Shown: positions 31,676-41,462, counted from the stretch's first letter. The stretch: 64,000 nt of DNA from CAYMEK01 sp964389305 (GCA_964389305.1 CAYMEK010000002.1:1-64000); one strand, 5' to 3'. Numbers and translations: made by a program. The notes: generated from the sequence alone by a model not told the origin.

Positions 31676-34441
31676 TCAGGCTCCCGCCGTTTTTCTGCGA
31701 TCTTCGCCAGCCAGCTTGCGCAGCACCGTATGCAGGATTCCCCGGTTGTGGTAGTACTCCATCTCCACGGCGGTGTCGAGCCTGACCTCGACCTGGAAAC
31801 GCTTCCGCTCGTCGTCGGCCGCCCGGGCCGTCACCGTTATCTCCTGGCCCGGTCTTTCCACCGCCTGCAGGCTGTAGGATTCCTCTCCGCTCAGCCCGAG
31901 GGAGTCGGCGCTCTGCCCACCGGAAAACTGCAGAGGCAGCACCCCCATGCCTATCAGATTTGAGCGGTGGATGCGCTCGAAGCTCTCGGCGATCACCGCT
32001 TTCACTCCGAGCAGGGCCGTACCCTTGGCCGCCCAATCCCTGGAGCTGCCCGAGCCGTATTCCTTGCCGGCGATGACTAAAAGCGGCGTTCCCTCCTGCC
32101 GGTACCTTGCCGCCGCCTCGTATATGAACATCTTCTTCCCCGACGGCAGATGGCAGGTATAGCCGCCTTCCACGCCGGGAACCAGACGGTTGCGGATGCG
32201 TATGTTGGCGAAGGTGCCCCGAATCATCACTTCGTGGTTTCCCCTGCGCGATCCGTAGGTGTTGAACTCGCTCTCCGGGACCCCCTGGGCCGCAAGCCAC
32301 TCGCCCGCCGGGCTGTCCGCCGGTATGGCGCCGGCCGGGGAGATGTGGTCGGTGGTCACCGAGTCGCCCAGCAGGGCCAGCACCCGGGCATTGCTGATCC
32401 GAAGCGGCGGCGGGAGGTCCAGGGTGAGGGCTTCGAAGAAGGGGGGCTTGCGAATGTAGGTGGACTCCGCTCGCCAATCGTAAAGGCGGCTCTCGCTGAT
32501 CTTCACTGCATTCCAGGTCGGGTTGCCCGTGAACACATCCGCATACTCCTCGCCGAACATCTCGGGGCTCACGCAGGAGGCCACCGCCTGGCCGATCTCT
32601 TCGGAGCTGGGCCAGATGTCCTTGAGATAGACGGGATGTTCATTGCGGTCCCGGCCCAGCGGATCCCGGGTCAGATCGATGTTCATGGTGCCGGCCAGGG
32701 CATAAGCCACCACCAGGGGCGGCGAGGCCAGGTAGTTGGCCTTGATCTCCGGATGAATGCGTCCTTCGAAATTGCGGTTCCCGGAGAGCACGGCGGCCAC
32801 GGTGAGTCCGCCCTCCCGGACCGCCCGGCTCACCGCCGGATGTAGAGGGCCGGAGTTGCCGATGCAGGTCGTGCAGCCGTAACCGACCAGGTGAAATCCC
32901 AGAGCTTCCAGGTAAGGGGTCAGGCCGGCCTCATCCAGGTAGCGGGTAACCACCCGCGAGCCCGGAGCCAGGCTGGTCTTGGTATAGACCGGGACCTGCA
33001 GGCCCAGCTTGACGGCCTTCCTGGCCAGGATCCCGGCGGCGATCATTACGGCGGGGTTGGAGGTATTGGTACAGCTCGTAATGGCCGCGATGACCACCGA
33101 GCCGTGGCCCAGATGAGCCTGCCTTCCTGCCAGCGCCACCGGCACCGGCGCATCGTCCGTCTGCCCGGCCGGGGCGCCGCCCTCTTCCTCCCAGACGATC
33201 TGCTCCCTGTCTTCGCCGCGGCCAGAGGGCGGTTCCGCCGTTTCGACCTGCAGCCAGGATTTTGCGGCCCATGACAGAGGAATGCGATCCTGAGGCCTCC
33301 TGGGGCCGGCTATGGAGGGTTCGACCGTACTCAGGTCGAGCTCCAGAACATCCGTGTATTCGGGCTGCGGTGTTTCATCGCTGCGGAAGATTCCCTGCGC
33401 CCTGGTATAGTGCTCGACCAGCTTGACCTGCTCGGGCGCCCGCCCCGTGAAGGCCAGGTAGCGCAGGGTCTCGCCGTCCACGGGAAAGAAACCGGCGGTG
33501 GCCCCGTACTCCGGCGACATGTTGCCGATCGTGGCCCGATCCGCCACGCTCAAGGAGCCCAGGCCCGGTCCGAAGAACTCCACGATCTTGCCCACCACGC
33601 CGTATCTACGCAGCACTTCGGTTATGGTGAGAACCAGGTCGGTGGCGGTCACCCCTTCGCCCAGAGAACCGGTCAGCCTGAAGCCTATCACCTGCGGAAT
33701 CAGCATGTAGAGGGGCTGGCCGAGAATGGCCGCCTCGGCCTCGATTCCGCCCACTCCCCACCCCAGCACGCCTATGCCGTTGATCATCGGGGTGTGGGAA
33801 TCGGTGCCCACCAGGGTGTCGGGGAAAATGCTCCATTCGCCGTCCAGCCGCCGCTTCTCGACCACGCGGGCCAGGTATTCAAGGTTTACCTGATGCACGA
33901 TGCCGGTGGCCGGCGGCACCACCCGGAAGTTCTCGAAGCTGGCGGCGCCCCATCGCAAGAATTCGTAGCGCTCGCGATTGCGCCTGAACTCCATGTCGGC
34001 GTTGACCTCCAGGGCGCGGACGCTGGCGTAGCTGTCTACCTGAACCGAATGGTCTATTACCAGATCGATGGGGATGAGCGGATTGATCTTCTGCGCGTCC
34101 CCGCCCAGGGCTGCCAGAGTGTCGCGCATCGCCGCCAGGTCCACGATTGCCGGCACACCGGTGAAATCCTGCATCACCACCCGGGCGGGTTTGAACGGTA
34201 TTTCCTTGCGCCCGGCTTGCGAACCATTCCAGGCGCAGAGAGCCTCGACATCCTCACGGGTCACGGCAAAGCCGTCGATCTGGCGCAGCACCGCCTCGAG
34301 AAGGATCTTTATACAGAAGGGCAGGCGGGATATGGCGCCCAGTCCCTGCTTTTCCAGCCTGTTCAGATCGTAGAAAATGAAGGTTCCCTGCTCGGTAGCG
34401 ATGCTGTTGCGAGCGTCGAAGGGATCGCTGGCTGCGGGCAC
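31676..34441 (-). CDS. acnA: aconitate hydratase A (AcnA/IRP1 type)
   Basis: A 921-residue aconitase of the long AcnA type. The [4Fe-4S] cysteines are in TSCTNTSNP and GYGCTTCIGNSG; other marks are GTDSHTPMINGIGVLGWGVG and, in the swivelling domain, GNHEVMIRGTFANIRIRN and YGSGSSRDWAAKG. The start is GTG 34441 with GAGGAG upstream; translation to 34501 would cross that site. It isomerises citrate to isocitrate and heads the supercluster, with a promoter at 34489-34517. No isocitrate dehydrogenase follows. Confidence 0.95.
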   Translation of the reverse strand: MPAASDPFDARNSIATEQGTFIFYDLNRLEKQGLGAISRLPFCIKILLEAVLRQIDGFAVTREDVEALCAWNGSQAGRKEIPFKPARVVMQDFTGVPAIVDLAAMRDTLAALGGDAQKINPLIPIDLVIDHSVQVDSYASVRALEVNADMEFRRNRERYEFLRWGAASFENFRVVPPATGIVHQVNLEYLARVVEKRRLDGEWSIFPDTLVGTDSHTPMINGIGVLGWGVGGIEAEAAILGQPLYMLIPQVIGFRLTGSLGEGVTATDLVLTITEVLRRYGVVGKIVEFFGPGLGSLSVADRATIGNMSPEYGATAGFFPVDGETLRYLAFTGRAPEQVKLVEHYTRAQGIFRSDETPQPEYTDVLELDLSTVEPSIAGPRRPQDRIPLSWAAKSWLQVETAEPPSGRGEDREQIVWEEEGGAPAGQTDDAPVPVALAGRQAHLGHGSVVIAAITSCTNTSNPAVMIAAGILARKAVKLGLQVPVYTKTSLAPGSRVVTRYLDEAGLTPYLEALGFHLVGYGCTTCIGNSGPLHPAVSRAVREGGLTVAAVLSGNRNFEGRIHPEIKANYLASPPLVVAYALAGTMNIDLTRDPLGRDRNEHPVYLKDIWPSSEEIGQAVASCVSPEMFGEEYADVFTGNPTWNAVKISESRLYDWRAESTYIRKPPFFEALTLDLPPPLRISNARVLALLGDSVTTDHISPAGAIPADSPAGEWLAAQGVPESEFNTYGSRRGNHEVMIRGTFANIRIRNRLVPGVEGGYTCHLPSGKKMFIYEAAARYRQEGTPLLVIAGKEYGSGSSRDWAAKGTALLGVKAVIAESFERIHRSNLIGMGVLPLQFSGGQSADSLGLSGEESYSLQAVERPGQEITVTARAADDERKRFQVEVRLDTAVEMEYYHNRGILHTVLRKLAGEDRRKTAGA

Positions 34442-34488
34442 TGTCCTGCTCCTCAATTTTTTCGTCTGAGGTCTAGGGTTTAATATAC

Positions 34489-34517
34489 TTAATAATCGCA
34501 CTCAGATTCAATGTAAA
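34489..34517 (-). promoter_or_regulatory. promoter of the TCA supercluster
   Basis: Minus strand TTTACA (34517-34512), 17-base spacer, TATTAA (34494-34489), 47 bases before the acnA start codon. Gene spacings downstream suggest one transcript reaching sucB. Confidence 0.55.
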
Positions 34518-34633
34518 GCTGCGGCCGGCTATCCCAGTAGGAGCTATAAAACAGGCAATGGTAGATCATTTATATTATACTAATAAATAACATAGACACG
34601 CGGCCCGGGACAATCAAGAACGAGGAGGAACTT

Positions 34634-35080
34634 ATGAATAACAGAAAGTTGATTCCGGTTGCAGCTTTGACTGTTTTGATCCTAACCGGATATACGAGCT
34701 GCCTCAAATCCAAAGGAGGATATCCGGTGGAAGGGGCTATGGAGAAAATCGCTGGCGAGTGGACGAACACCGAGTACGACAGGACGGGAAAGCATCCGGC
34801 GAGACGAGTGATCGATCTTCAGGGGAATATAACGATTTACGATAAAAGCTACAATGATAGCGGTGAAAAGACGGGAACGATCAAGATAACCAAAGCCTGG
34901 ATGGACACAGAAGGTTGGCTCTGGTTCACAGATGAAATCCGTTTTGATGACGGCACTTCATTCTACGAGCTGTCAAAGCTCGATCTTCAAAAGATGGACT
35001 GGAGCCTCCTGTGGTCTGAGGAGAACTTTCCGGAAAAGTGGGATGCGGTCGAGTATTCATCATGTTTCTATCGCAAGTAG
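34634..35080 (+). CDS. small predicted lipoprotein
   Basis: A 148-residue protein with a type II signal peptide: basic start, hydrophobic stretch AALTVLILTG and lipobox YTSC (Cys at about 19), relaxed in the way usual for spirochaetes. The mature part has a lipocalin-like or META-like pattern (GEWTNTEYDR, GTIKITKAWMD) but no family I can name. GAGGAGGAA precedes the ATG. Base composition is lower in G+C than the TCA genes. It faces away from acnA. Confidence 0.7.
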   Translation: MNNRKLIPVAALTVLILTGYTSCLKSKGGYPVEGAMEKIAGEWTNTEYDRTGKHPARRVIDLQGNITIYDKSYNDSGEKTGTIKITKAWMDTEGWLWFTDEIRFDDGTSFYELSKLDLQKMDWSLLWSEENFPEKWDAVEYSSCFYRK

Positions 35081-35203
35081 GACGGCGCATACACTCGCGC
35101 GAGACAGCAATAACTTGAGTGAAAATCCCGCGCGGGCATCGCTTTCTTGTTGCGGCTTCTCAGGTGAAACGATCGGTGGGCGCCTTAGGAGGGAAACGAC
35201 GAT

Positions 35204-36046
35204 ATGAAGAGTCGATCCGCCGCTGCGTTTAAGAGAATCCACAACTCTCCTCGCTCTCGCGTGACGGCGTTGTTCCTGTTTATGTTGCTGGCATCAACTG
35301 CCTATGCTCAATCTGCGCTGCCTGTGACCAAACTCGGCTCAGACATCGAGATCCGGGAAATTCAACCGGGTGCCTTCGTGGTGACTCACTGCTTTCCCTG
35401 GCCGGCGAACTCCCTGTTCGTTCTCATTGGCGAGCACGATCTGGTGTTCGTGGACACCCCCTATACCCCGGAGGCAGCCGCTCTCGTTCTGGATTGGATT
35501 TTCGAAACCTTCGGGCACCGTGACGTCATCGAGATCAACACCGGGTTCCACGTCGACAATCTGGGCGGAAATCAGGCGTTCATCGATCGAAACATACCGG
35601 TGTATGGCTCCGATCGCACCGCCGAGCTTATTGGAGAACGCGGAGAAGATGCGCGGAAACTGACTCTCAGTTGGCTTTCATCCCCGGAGAATGCTCGTTT
35701 TTACAACCGGCACGCGTCATTGCCGTATATCGCGCCCACTCATCTGTTCCCTCTGTCGGAAGGGAAAACTCTGACGATCGGATCGGATTCGGTCGAGATC
35801 ATCTTCCCCGGCGAAACCCACACGCCGGATAATATCGTGGTATATTTTCCGCAAAGGAAACTCCTGTTCGGTGGATGCATGATCCTGGCAGGAAACGGAC
35901 CCGGGAATACAGCCGATGCAAACCTGAGCACGTGGAAGAATGCCGTCATCAGGTTACTATCTTTGGATTGCCGAGCTGTTGTTCCCGGTCACGGACTGCG
36001 ATTCGACGCGGAATTAATACAAAACACAATCAATGCTCTGCCATAG
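35204..36046 (+). CDS. subclass B1-like metallo-beta-lactamase with altered zinc site
   Basis: A 280-residue secreted protein with a signal peptide ending near STAYAQ (36). It has the B1 fold motifs, with zinc residues His116 and Asp118 (TGFHVDNLGG), His206 (GETHTPDN), Cys225 (GGCMI) and His263 (PGHG). The first histidine of the H-x-H-x-D motif is Gly114, and the Lys that usually follows the Cys by three is Leu. The arrangement matches what I recall of SPS-1 from Sediminispirochaeta smaragdinae, an active B1 enzyme with Gly at standard position 116. AGGAGGG precedes the ATG. Beta-lactam hydrolysis is likely but not certain. Confidence 0.82.
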   Translation: MKSRSAAAFKRIHNSPRSRVTALFLFMLLASTAYAQSALPVTKLGSDIEIREIQPGAFVVTHCFPWPANSLFVLIGEHDLVFVDTPYTPEAAALVLDWIFETFGHRDVIEINTGFHVDNLGGNQAFIDRNIPVYGSDRTAELIGERGEDARKLTLSWLSSPENARFYNRHASLPYIAPTHLFPLSEGKTLTIGSDSVEIIFPGETHTPDNIVVYFPQRKLLFGGCMILAGNGPGNTADANLSTWKNAVIRLLSLDCRAVVPGHGLRFDAELIQNTINALP

Positions 36047-36140
36047 TGATACTGGAGGAGAACAGACAGCAGTGCAGGGACTCGATCTTCGGAATTGATT
36101 TGGAGAAGCTCTGACAGCGTGGTCGAAGTCCCAGAACCGA

Positions 36141-36860
36141 TCATCCTGCCAGCAGGCGGCGCAGAGTCTCGGCGTTGCGAACGGCATGCCCGCCCACGTC
36201 GTTGTTGAAGAAGACCAGTACCTCCCGCCCGGAAGAGGACCAGGAACGCAGGCGCTCGGCCCACTGCCTGAGCGCCTCATCGCTATAGGAGCCGGAATAG
36301 CGGCCGCCCGAGCCGTGAAAGCGGACATAAACCAGCTTCGAGGTAATCCGCAGAGGCGTTTCCCGTCCGCGTAGATCATGGATGCAGAAGGTAATTCCGT
36401 GCTTCTCCAGCAGCTCGGGAATGGACCCCGAATAGGTCCGTTCGTTCCTGAGCTCGAGCACGTAGCGGTATCCCGCCGGCAGAAGCGGGAAAAAGCTTTC
36501 CAGCAGCTCGACGGACGGAGTCAAGGAAGGGGGAAGCTGCAGCAGGTAGGCCGCAACCTTGTCCTTGAGCGGCTCCAGCTCCCGGAAGAACCACTCGACA
36601 GGGTCCCGGCAGTCAACGAGCCTGTGCACGTGGGTGACCAGCCTGCTTACCTTGACGGCGAAGCGAAACCCGGCGGGTGTCCTGGCGGCCCAGCCCCGAA
36701 CGGTGGCCGCCTTCGGGATGTGGTAGAAGGAGGCGTTGAGCTCTACTGTATCGAAACGCCCGGCGTAGTACTCGAGCCAGCGTTTCTGGGGCGTGCCCTC
36801 GGGGTAGAAGTTCCCCTTCCAGTGCTTGTAGGTCCAGCCGGAGGTGCCGATCCGGATCAC
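36141..36860 (-). CDS. DUF72/YecE-family protein
   Basis: A 239-residue TIM-barrel-like protein with the family start IRIGTSGWTYKHWKGNFYP, the conserved LNASFYHIPKA, FAVKVSRLVTHVHRL, LLQLPPSL and the C-terminal FFNNDVGGHAVRNAETL. The biochemical role of YecE proteins is unknown. It stands alone between the beta-lactamase-like gene and a small winged-helix gene. Confidence 0.88.
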   Translation of the reverse strand: MIRIGTSGWTYKHWKGNFYPEGTPQKRWLEYYAGRFDTVELNASFYHIPKAATVRGWAARTPAGFRFAVKVSRLVTHVHRLVDCRDPVEWFFRELEPLKDKVAAYLLQLPPSLTPSVELLESFFPLLPAGYRYVLELRNERTYSGSIPELLEKHGITFCIHDLRGRETPLRITSKLVYVRFHGSGGRYSGSYSDEALRQWAERLRSWSSSGREVLVFFNNDVGGHAVRNAETLRRLLAG

Positions 36861-36970
36861 GACACACCCTTCCGTCGGGACGTATTATCAACCTCTATCA
36901 TGGTAGCTCAGCTTTTTGTGAGCCGCTGCGGTTGGTCCCCGGCGGGCGTGCGGGAGACCGCCTCCGCCGG

Positions 36971-37204
36971 TCAACCGGTGGATTTCAGCCGGACCCAGGA
37001 TTTCTTTTCCGGAGCCCTGGCCGCAAGCTCGAATTCAACCAGCCCCTGCTCGTCTAGGGATTTCATAAGTTGCAGGATATAGTCCCTGGAGATTCCGATT
37101 TTTTTGGCGAAGAACTCACAATTGAGTTTTTTATCCCCTTCCTCCTTCATGATCCCCAGCATCCTCTTTTCGTAGCGTTCTCGCGTTTCCTGATTGCCGT
37201 TCAC
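36971..37204 (-). CDS. small winged-helix DNA-binding protein
   Basis: A 77-residue protein starting with GTG 37204 after AAGGA. Residues 27-60 form a helix-turn-helix (NCEFFAKKIGISRDYILQLM) with a wing (LVEFELAARAPEKKSWVRL). There is no sensor domain. It is divergent from the UPF0182 gene with 217 bases between starts and could regulate it. No closer family recognised. Confidence 0.6.
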   Translation of the reverse strand: MNGNQETRERYEKRMLGIMKEEGDKKLNCEFFAKKIGISRDYILQLMKSLDEQGLVEFELAARAPEKKSWVRLKSTG

Positions 37205-37421
37205 TTTTCTATCCTTACTCTATTATTTATCCGATCATACCACCAGGGCCAGACGAACCACAACAACCCAAACGCCAGGGGAGGCTTTTTCTTCCCGGGA
37301 TACGGATAGCGCTTTTCACATGGCAGCGGATTAAAGAGGGCTCGAGATATGGATGATATCGGATGAAGCTGATAGAATCCTTGCAGCAGCCAACCGGAGA
37401 AAACAAGAAAGAAGGTAGCAA

Positions 37422-40175
37422 ATGAAAACCAAAACCAGGGTCTTTCTGATCATTGCCATTGTTGTGGTCGCGCTTATCGTATTGTTCACAGTTGCCAGGA
37501 TATGGATCGACGTCCTGTGGTTCGATCACCTGTCGTACCTCGAGGTCTTTACGACCATGCTGTACACCAAGATAGGGCTTTGGCTGGTCTTTTTCGTGCT
37601 CTTCATCGTATTCTCCGGCCTGAATGTGCTCGTGGCTTTCCGCAAAGGCGGCATCCAACAACTCAAGATCCCCCGTCCATCATCGCAACAACCGGGAATG
37701 CCCGCCGAGCTGACCCAGGCGGCGCCTTTACAGATCAACAGGAAAGCGGCCATATCGATCACAGTGGTCGTGCTACTGTTACTCGGCCTGATTATGGCCG
37801 GAATCGGCAGCAGACGCTGGGAGCTGCTGCAGAAGCTGCTGCATCGAAGCGACTTCAACCTCACCGATCCTCTGTTCCACAGAGATATCTCCTTTTACGT
37901 CTTCGTGCTTCCCTTCTACAGTTTCCTCAAGGGATGGAGCCTCGGCGCCATCCTCCTGACCTCCGCCGTAGTAGGCGTACTGTATTTAATATCGGGAAAC
38001 ATCAGCTCCGTGCAGAACAAGCTCGCGGTCGGCTCGCGGGCTACCCGGCACCTGCTGTTTCTGGCATTGCTGGTTAGCATCGTGATTGCCTGGCACTACT
38101 GGCTGAAAGAGTACTACCTTCTGCTTTCCCCGAGAGGGATCATCTTCGGAGCGACCTACAAGGACGAGAAAGTTCTTCGCCTGGCCTACTACCTCATGAT
38201 AGCCATCACGCTGTTCATTGCGGTCCTGATCGGGGTCGGCGCTTCCAGACGGCGCTTCAAGCCCTTCCTCATCGGCTACGCCATCCTGATCGGCGGCGCC
38301 ATTCTGATCACGGGAATCATTCCGGGAATCGTGCAGCAGTTCTCGGTGATTCCCAACCAGCTTCAGAGAGAGCTGCCCTACATCAGCCACAACATCGAGT
38401 TCACCCGCCGAGGGTACAATCTCCAGGACGTTACGGTGCGGCCCTTTCCCGTTGCCGACTCTCTCTCGGCGGAGGATTTCGGGTCGGGAACGAACGCCAC
38501 CAAACACATCCGCATCTGGGATGAAAGACCCCTGGAGACGACCTACAAGCAGCTTCAGGAGTTCAGGTTGTACTACGACTTCAGCCAGGTGAACGTCGAT
38601 CGCTACCACTTCGGCGACGATTTCCGGCAGGTCATGCTGTCGGTGAGGGAGCTCAACTACAATCAGCTACCGCAGACGGCGAAAACCTGGGTCAACCAGA
38701 GGCTGCAGTATACCCACGGATACGGGCTGGTCATGTCTCCGGTCAACGAGAACGGACCGGAAGGGCTGCCCCTGTTTTTCATCAAGGATATCCCGCCCAA
38801 GGTGTCCGTCCCGCTCGCGGTAGACCGGCCGGAAATCTATTACGGGCAGGGAACCACCGAGTACGTTGTGGCCGATACCAAGCTCGAAGAGTTCGACTAT
38901 CCCAAGGGTTCGGCCAACGTGTTCACCAGCTACCAGGGCTCCGGAGGCATAGAGATCAAGGGTTTCTTGCGGAAGCTGTTGATAGCGCTGCGCTTGAAAG
39001 ACTGGCAGATCCTCTTTACCAACTACTTGAAGCCGGACAGCAGGCTCATGATCTTCCGGGGTGTGCAGCAGCGCGTGCCGAAGATAGCCCCTTTCCTGTT
39101 GTACGACCCGGACACCTACATGGTCGTGGATGAAGGAAAGCTGTACTGGATACGTGACGCCTACACCACCACCAACATGTACCCCTACTCCACCCCCACT
39201 GCCGGCGGATACAACTACATCCGCAACTCGCTCAAGATTACCATCGACGCCTATAACGGCGAGGTGACTTTTTACGTCATCGACAAGGAGGATCCCCTTA
39301 TTCAGACCTACAGGAAAATCTTCCCGTCGCTTTTCAAAGATATCTCCGATATGCCGGAAGGGCTGCGGGCTCACATCCGCTACCCCTACCACATGTTCTC
39401 GGTCCAGGCCGGCATCTATGAGACCTATCACATGACCGACCCTGAGGTTTTCTACAACAAGGAGGACATGTGGGCCACGCCCAAGGAGATCTACGGGGAC
39501 GAGCAGACGGACATGATTCCCTATTATATCATCAACAATTTCCCCGATCTGGCGAACCCTGAACAGTACGTGCTCATGTTTCCCTTCACCCCGACCAACA
39601 AGAACAACATGGTGTCCTGGATTGCCGCTTTCTGCGACCCGGAACAATACGGCAGGATGATTGAATACCAGTTCCCGAAGGAGAAACTCATTTTCGGGCC
39701 TCTTCAGATAGAATCCCGCATCGACCAGAACAGCGAGATCTCTCAGCTTTTCACGCTTTGGAGCCAGAGCGGATCCAAGATCATCCGCGGCAATCTCCTG
39801 GTCATTCCCATCAAGGATTCCCTCATCTACGTAGAGCCGGTCTACCTGGTATCTGCCAACAGCCAGCTTCCCGAATTGAAGATCATTATCGTGGCCTACC
39901 AGGACCGGCTCAAATATGCGCCTTCTCTGGGAGAGGCGCTCGCCCAGGTTTTCGGCGCCACGAAGGCGAGGCCGGTGCCGCAGGCGGAGACCGCCACGGC
40001 CGCCCTGCCGCAGCCCGAAAACCTCGGCAGGCTCATCCAGCAGGCGCTCGAGAAATACAACACGGCTACCGAGAAACTGCGCCAAGGCGACTTCGCGGGC
40101 TACGGCGAGCTGATCGTAGAGCTCAAAGCCGTTCTGGAGGAGCTTTCAAGGCAGGCAAGTGCACCTCCCGACTAA
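37422..40175 (+). CDS. UPF0182 family integral membrane protein
   Basis: A 917-residue protein of COG1615/UPF0182. About seven hydrophobic segments fall in the first 310 residues (e.g. LIIAIVVVALIVLFTVARIW, LVFFVLFIVFSGLNVLVAF). A large extracytoplasmic region follows with family blocks DVTVRPFPVADSLSAEDF, YGQGTTEYVVADT, PYHMFSVQAGIYETYHMTDP and FPFTPTNKNNMVSWIAA. The C-terminus (about 840-917) is Ala/Glu-rich and probably helical. The function of the family is unknown; it is known from actinobacteria, cyanobacteria and scattered others. The ATG follows GAAGGTAGC. Confidence 0.92.
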   Translation: MKTKTRVFLIIAIVVVALIVLFTVARIWIDVLWFDHLSYLEVFTTMLYTKIGLWLVFFVLFIVFSGLNVLVAFRKGGIQQLKIPRPSSQQPGMPAELTQAAPLQINRKAAISITVVVLLLLGLIMAGIGSRRWELLQKLLHRSDFNLTDPLFHRDISFYVFVLPFYSFLKGWSLGAILLTSAVVGVLYLISGNISSVQNKLAVGSRATRHLLFLALLVSIVIAWHYWLKEYYLLLSPRGIIFGATYKDEKVLRLAYYLMIAITLFIAVLIGVGASRRRFKPFLIGYAILIGGAILITGIIPGIVQQFSVIPNQLQRELPYISHNIEFTRRGYNLQDVTVRPFPVADSLSAEDFGSGTNATKHIRIWDERPLETTYKQLQEFRLYYDFSQVNVDRYHFGDDFRQVMLSVRELNYNQLPQTAKTWVNQRLQYTHGYGLVMSPVNENGPEGLPLFFIKDIPPKVSVPLAVDRPEIYYGQGTTEYVVADTKLEEFDYPKGSANVFTSYQGSGGIEIKGFLRKLLIALRLKDWQILFTNYLKPDSRLMIFRGVQQRVPKIAPFLLYDPDTYMVVDEGKLYWIRDAYTTTNMYPYSTPTAGGYNYIRNSLKITIDAYNGEVTFYVIDKEDPLIQTYRKIFPSLFKDISDMPEGLRAHIRYPYHMFSVQAGIYETYHMTDPEVFYNKEDMWATPKEIYGDEQTDMIPYYIINNFPDLANPEQYVLMFPFTPTNKNNMVSWIAAFCDPEQYGRMIEYQFPKEKLIFGPLQIESRIDQNSEISQLFTLWSQSGSKIIRGNLLVIPIKDSLIYVEPVYLVSANSQLPELKIIIVAYQDRLKYAPSLGEALAQVFGATKARPVPQAETATAALPQPENLGRLIQQALEKYNTATEKLRQGDFAGYGELIVELKAVLEELSRQASAPPD

Positions 40176-40253
40176 CCGCTCTGCGGCCTTGCGCGTTCAC
40201 CGAAGGCTTTGCTCCATGAGGACCGTTGCCGGCAGTCGCCCGTAGCTCTGCCC

Positions 40254-41462
40254 ATGAAGATCAAGGTCAGGCCGGAAGATTTCATCGTTCGGGAGCTGGC
40301 TACACTCGAAGTATCCGACCGCGTGCAGGCCTGGCAGACATTCCGGCTCATCAAAAAGGAATGGAACACCTTCGATCTGGTCGATCTCCTGTCCCGCAGG
40401 TTGAAGATCCCGAAAAAAGACATCCGTTTCGGGGGCATCAAGGACCGTTTCGCCCGCACCGAACAGCTGATCTCCATTCGAAACCGGGGCCGCAGGCCGC
40501 AGGCGATCGAGGCGGAAGCGAGGGACAAGCGCTTCAGCCTCACCCTGGTGGGCTACAGCCCCTTTCCCATGAGCGCCAGGAGCGTCCGGGGCAACAGCTT
40601 TACCGTCACGATCCGCAGCATCCGCCAGGCGGACCTGGAACGATATGTCTACAATGCCGGTCTCGTTTCCCGCTGGGGCTTGCCCAACTACTACGATGAG
40701 CAGCGCTTCGGCTCGGCCCGGCACGGCCAGGGTTTCATGGGCAGAGAGATGTTCCTGGGCAGAAGGGAGGAAGCCCTGCGCCTGTTCTTTCAGCCCTGCG
40801 GCCACGACGACCGCAAGAACCGGGCCTTGAAAGCCTGCGTGGTTCAAAACTGGGGAAATTGGCGGCGCTGTCTGCCCCTTGCTTTCGGGGAGTACCGGCG
40901 AATCCTCGCCTACCTGTCGGAACACCAACGCGCCTTCCACCGGGCTCTTTCCCTGATCGACCGCCGTTTCCTCCTGTTCGTGCTCAACGCCTACCAGTCG
41001 CTTCTATTCAACCGGATACTCTCTGAATACCTGACGGTCTTCGGCGCGGAGCACGGCTTGCAGCTCGACCGTCACGTCTACCGGTGGGGGACGTTCCTTT
41101 TCTTTCACGAGCTTTCAGAGGGTTTGGTTAGGCGGCTTAGTGAAACAACCCTGCCCGTTCCTGGCTGGGACAGCACGATCCGGGATCCCGTGGTGCAGAG
41201 GATAACAAGTACAGTGCTCGAGCAGGAAGGAATCGAGCTTCGCGATCTCAAGATACGGCAGATGTCAGGCGTGTACGTAAACGGCATCGAGCGACCGGCG
41301 CTCATGATGCCCGAAAACTTCAACGTAGTGGATATAGAGGACGACGAGCTGTACGAGAACAAGAAAAAGATGACCCTCGAGTTCTCACTGCCACGAGGCG
41401 GGTATGCCACCCTGGTCCTCAAAAGACTGGGCGTCGGAGGCAATGTGGAGGGCGGCCAGTAA
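40254..41462 (+). CDS. truD: tRNA pseudouridine synthase D
   Basis: A 402-residue pseudouridine synthase that modifies U13 of tRNA-Glu in E. coli. The catalytic Asp lies in FGGIKDRFA; other family motifs are RSVRGNSFTVTIR, LPNYYDEQRFG and LNAYQSLLFNRIL. The start MKIKVRPEDF matches the usual family start, but the upstream Shine-Dalgarno is weak; a TTG at 40209 is the alternative. It ends inside a perfect 11-base-pair hairpin. Confidence 0.92.
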   Translation: MKIKVRPEDFIVRELATLEVSDRVQAWQTFRLIKKEWNTFDLVDLLSRRLKIPKKDIRFGGIKDRFARTEQLISIRNRGRRPQAIEAEARDKRFSLTLVGYSPFPMSARSVRGNSFTVTIRSIRQADLERYVYNAGLVSRWGLPNYYDEQRFGSARHGQGFMGREMFLGRREEALRLFFQPCGHDDRKNRALKACVVQNWGNWRRCLPLAFGEYRRILAYLSEHQRAFHRALSLIDRRFLLFVLNAYQSLLFNRILSEYLTVFGAEHGLQLDRHVYRWGTFLFFHELSEGLVRRLSETTLPVPGWDSTIRDPVVQRITSTVLEQEGIELRDLKIRQMSGVYVNGIERPALMMPENFNVVDIEDDELYENKKKMTLEFSLPRGGYATLVLKRLGVGGNVEGGQ

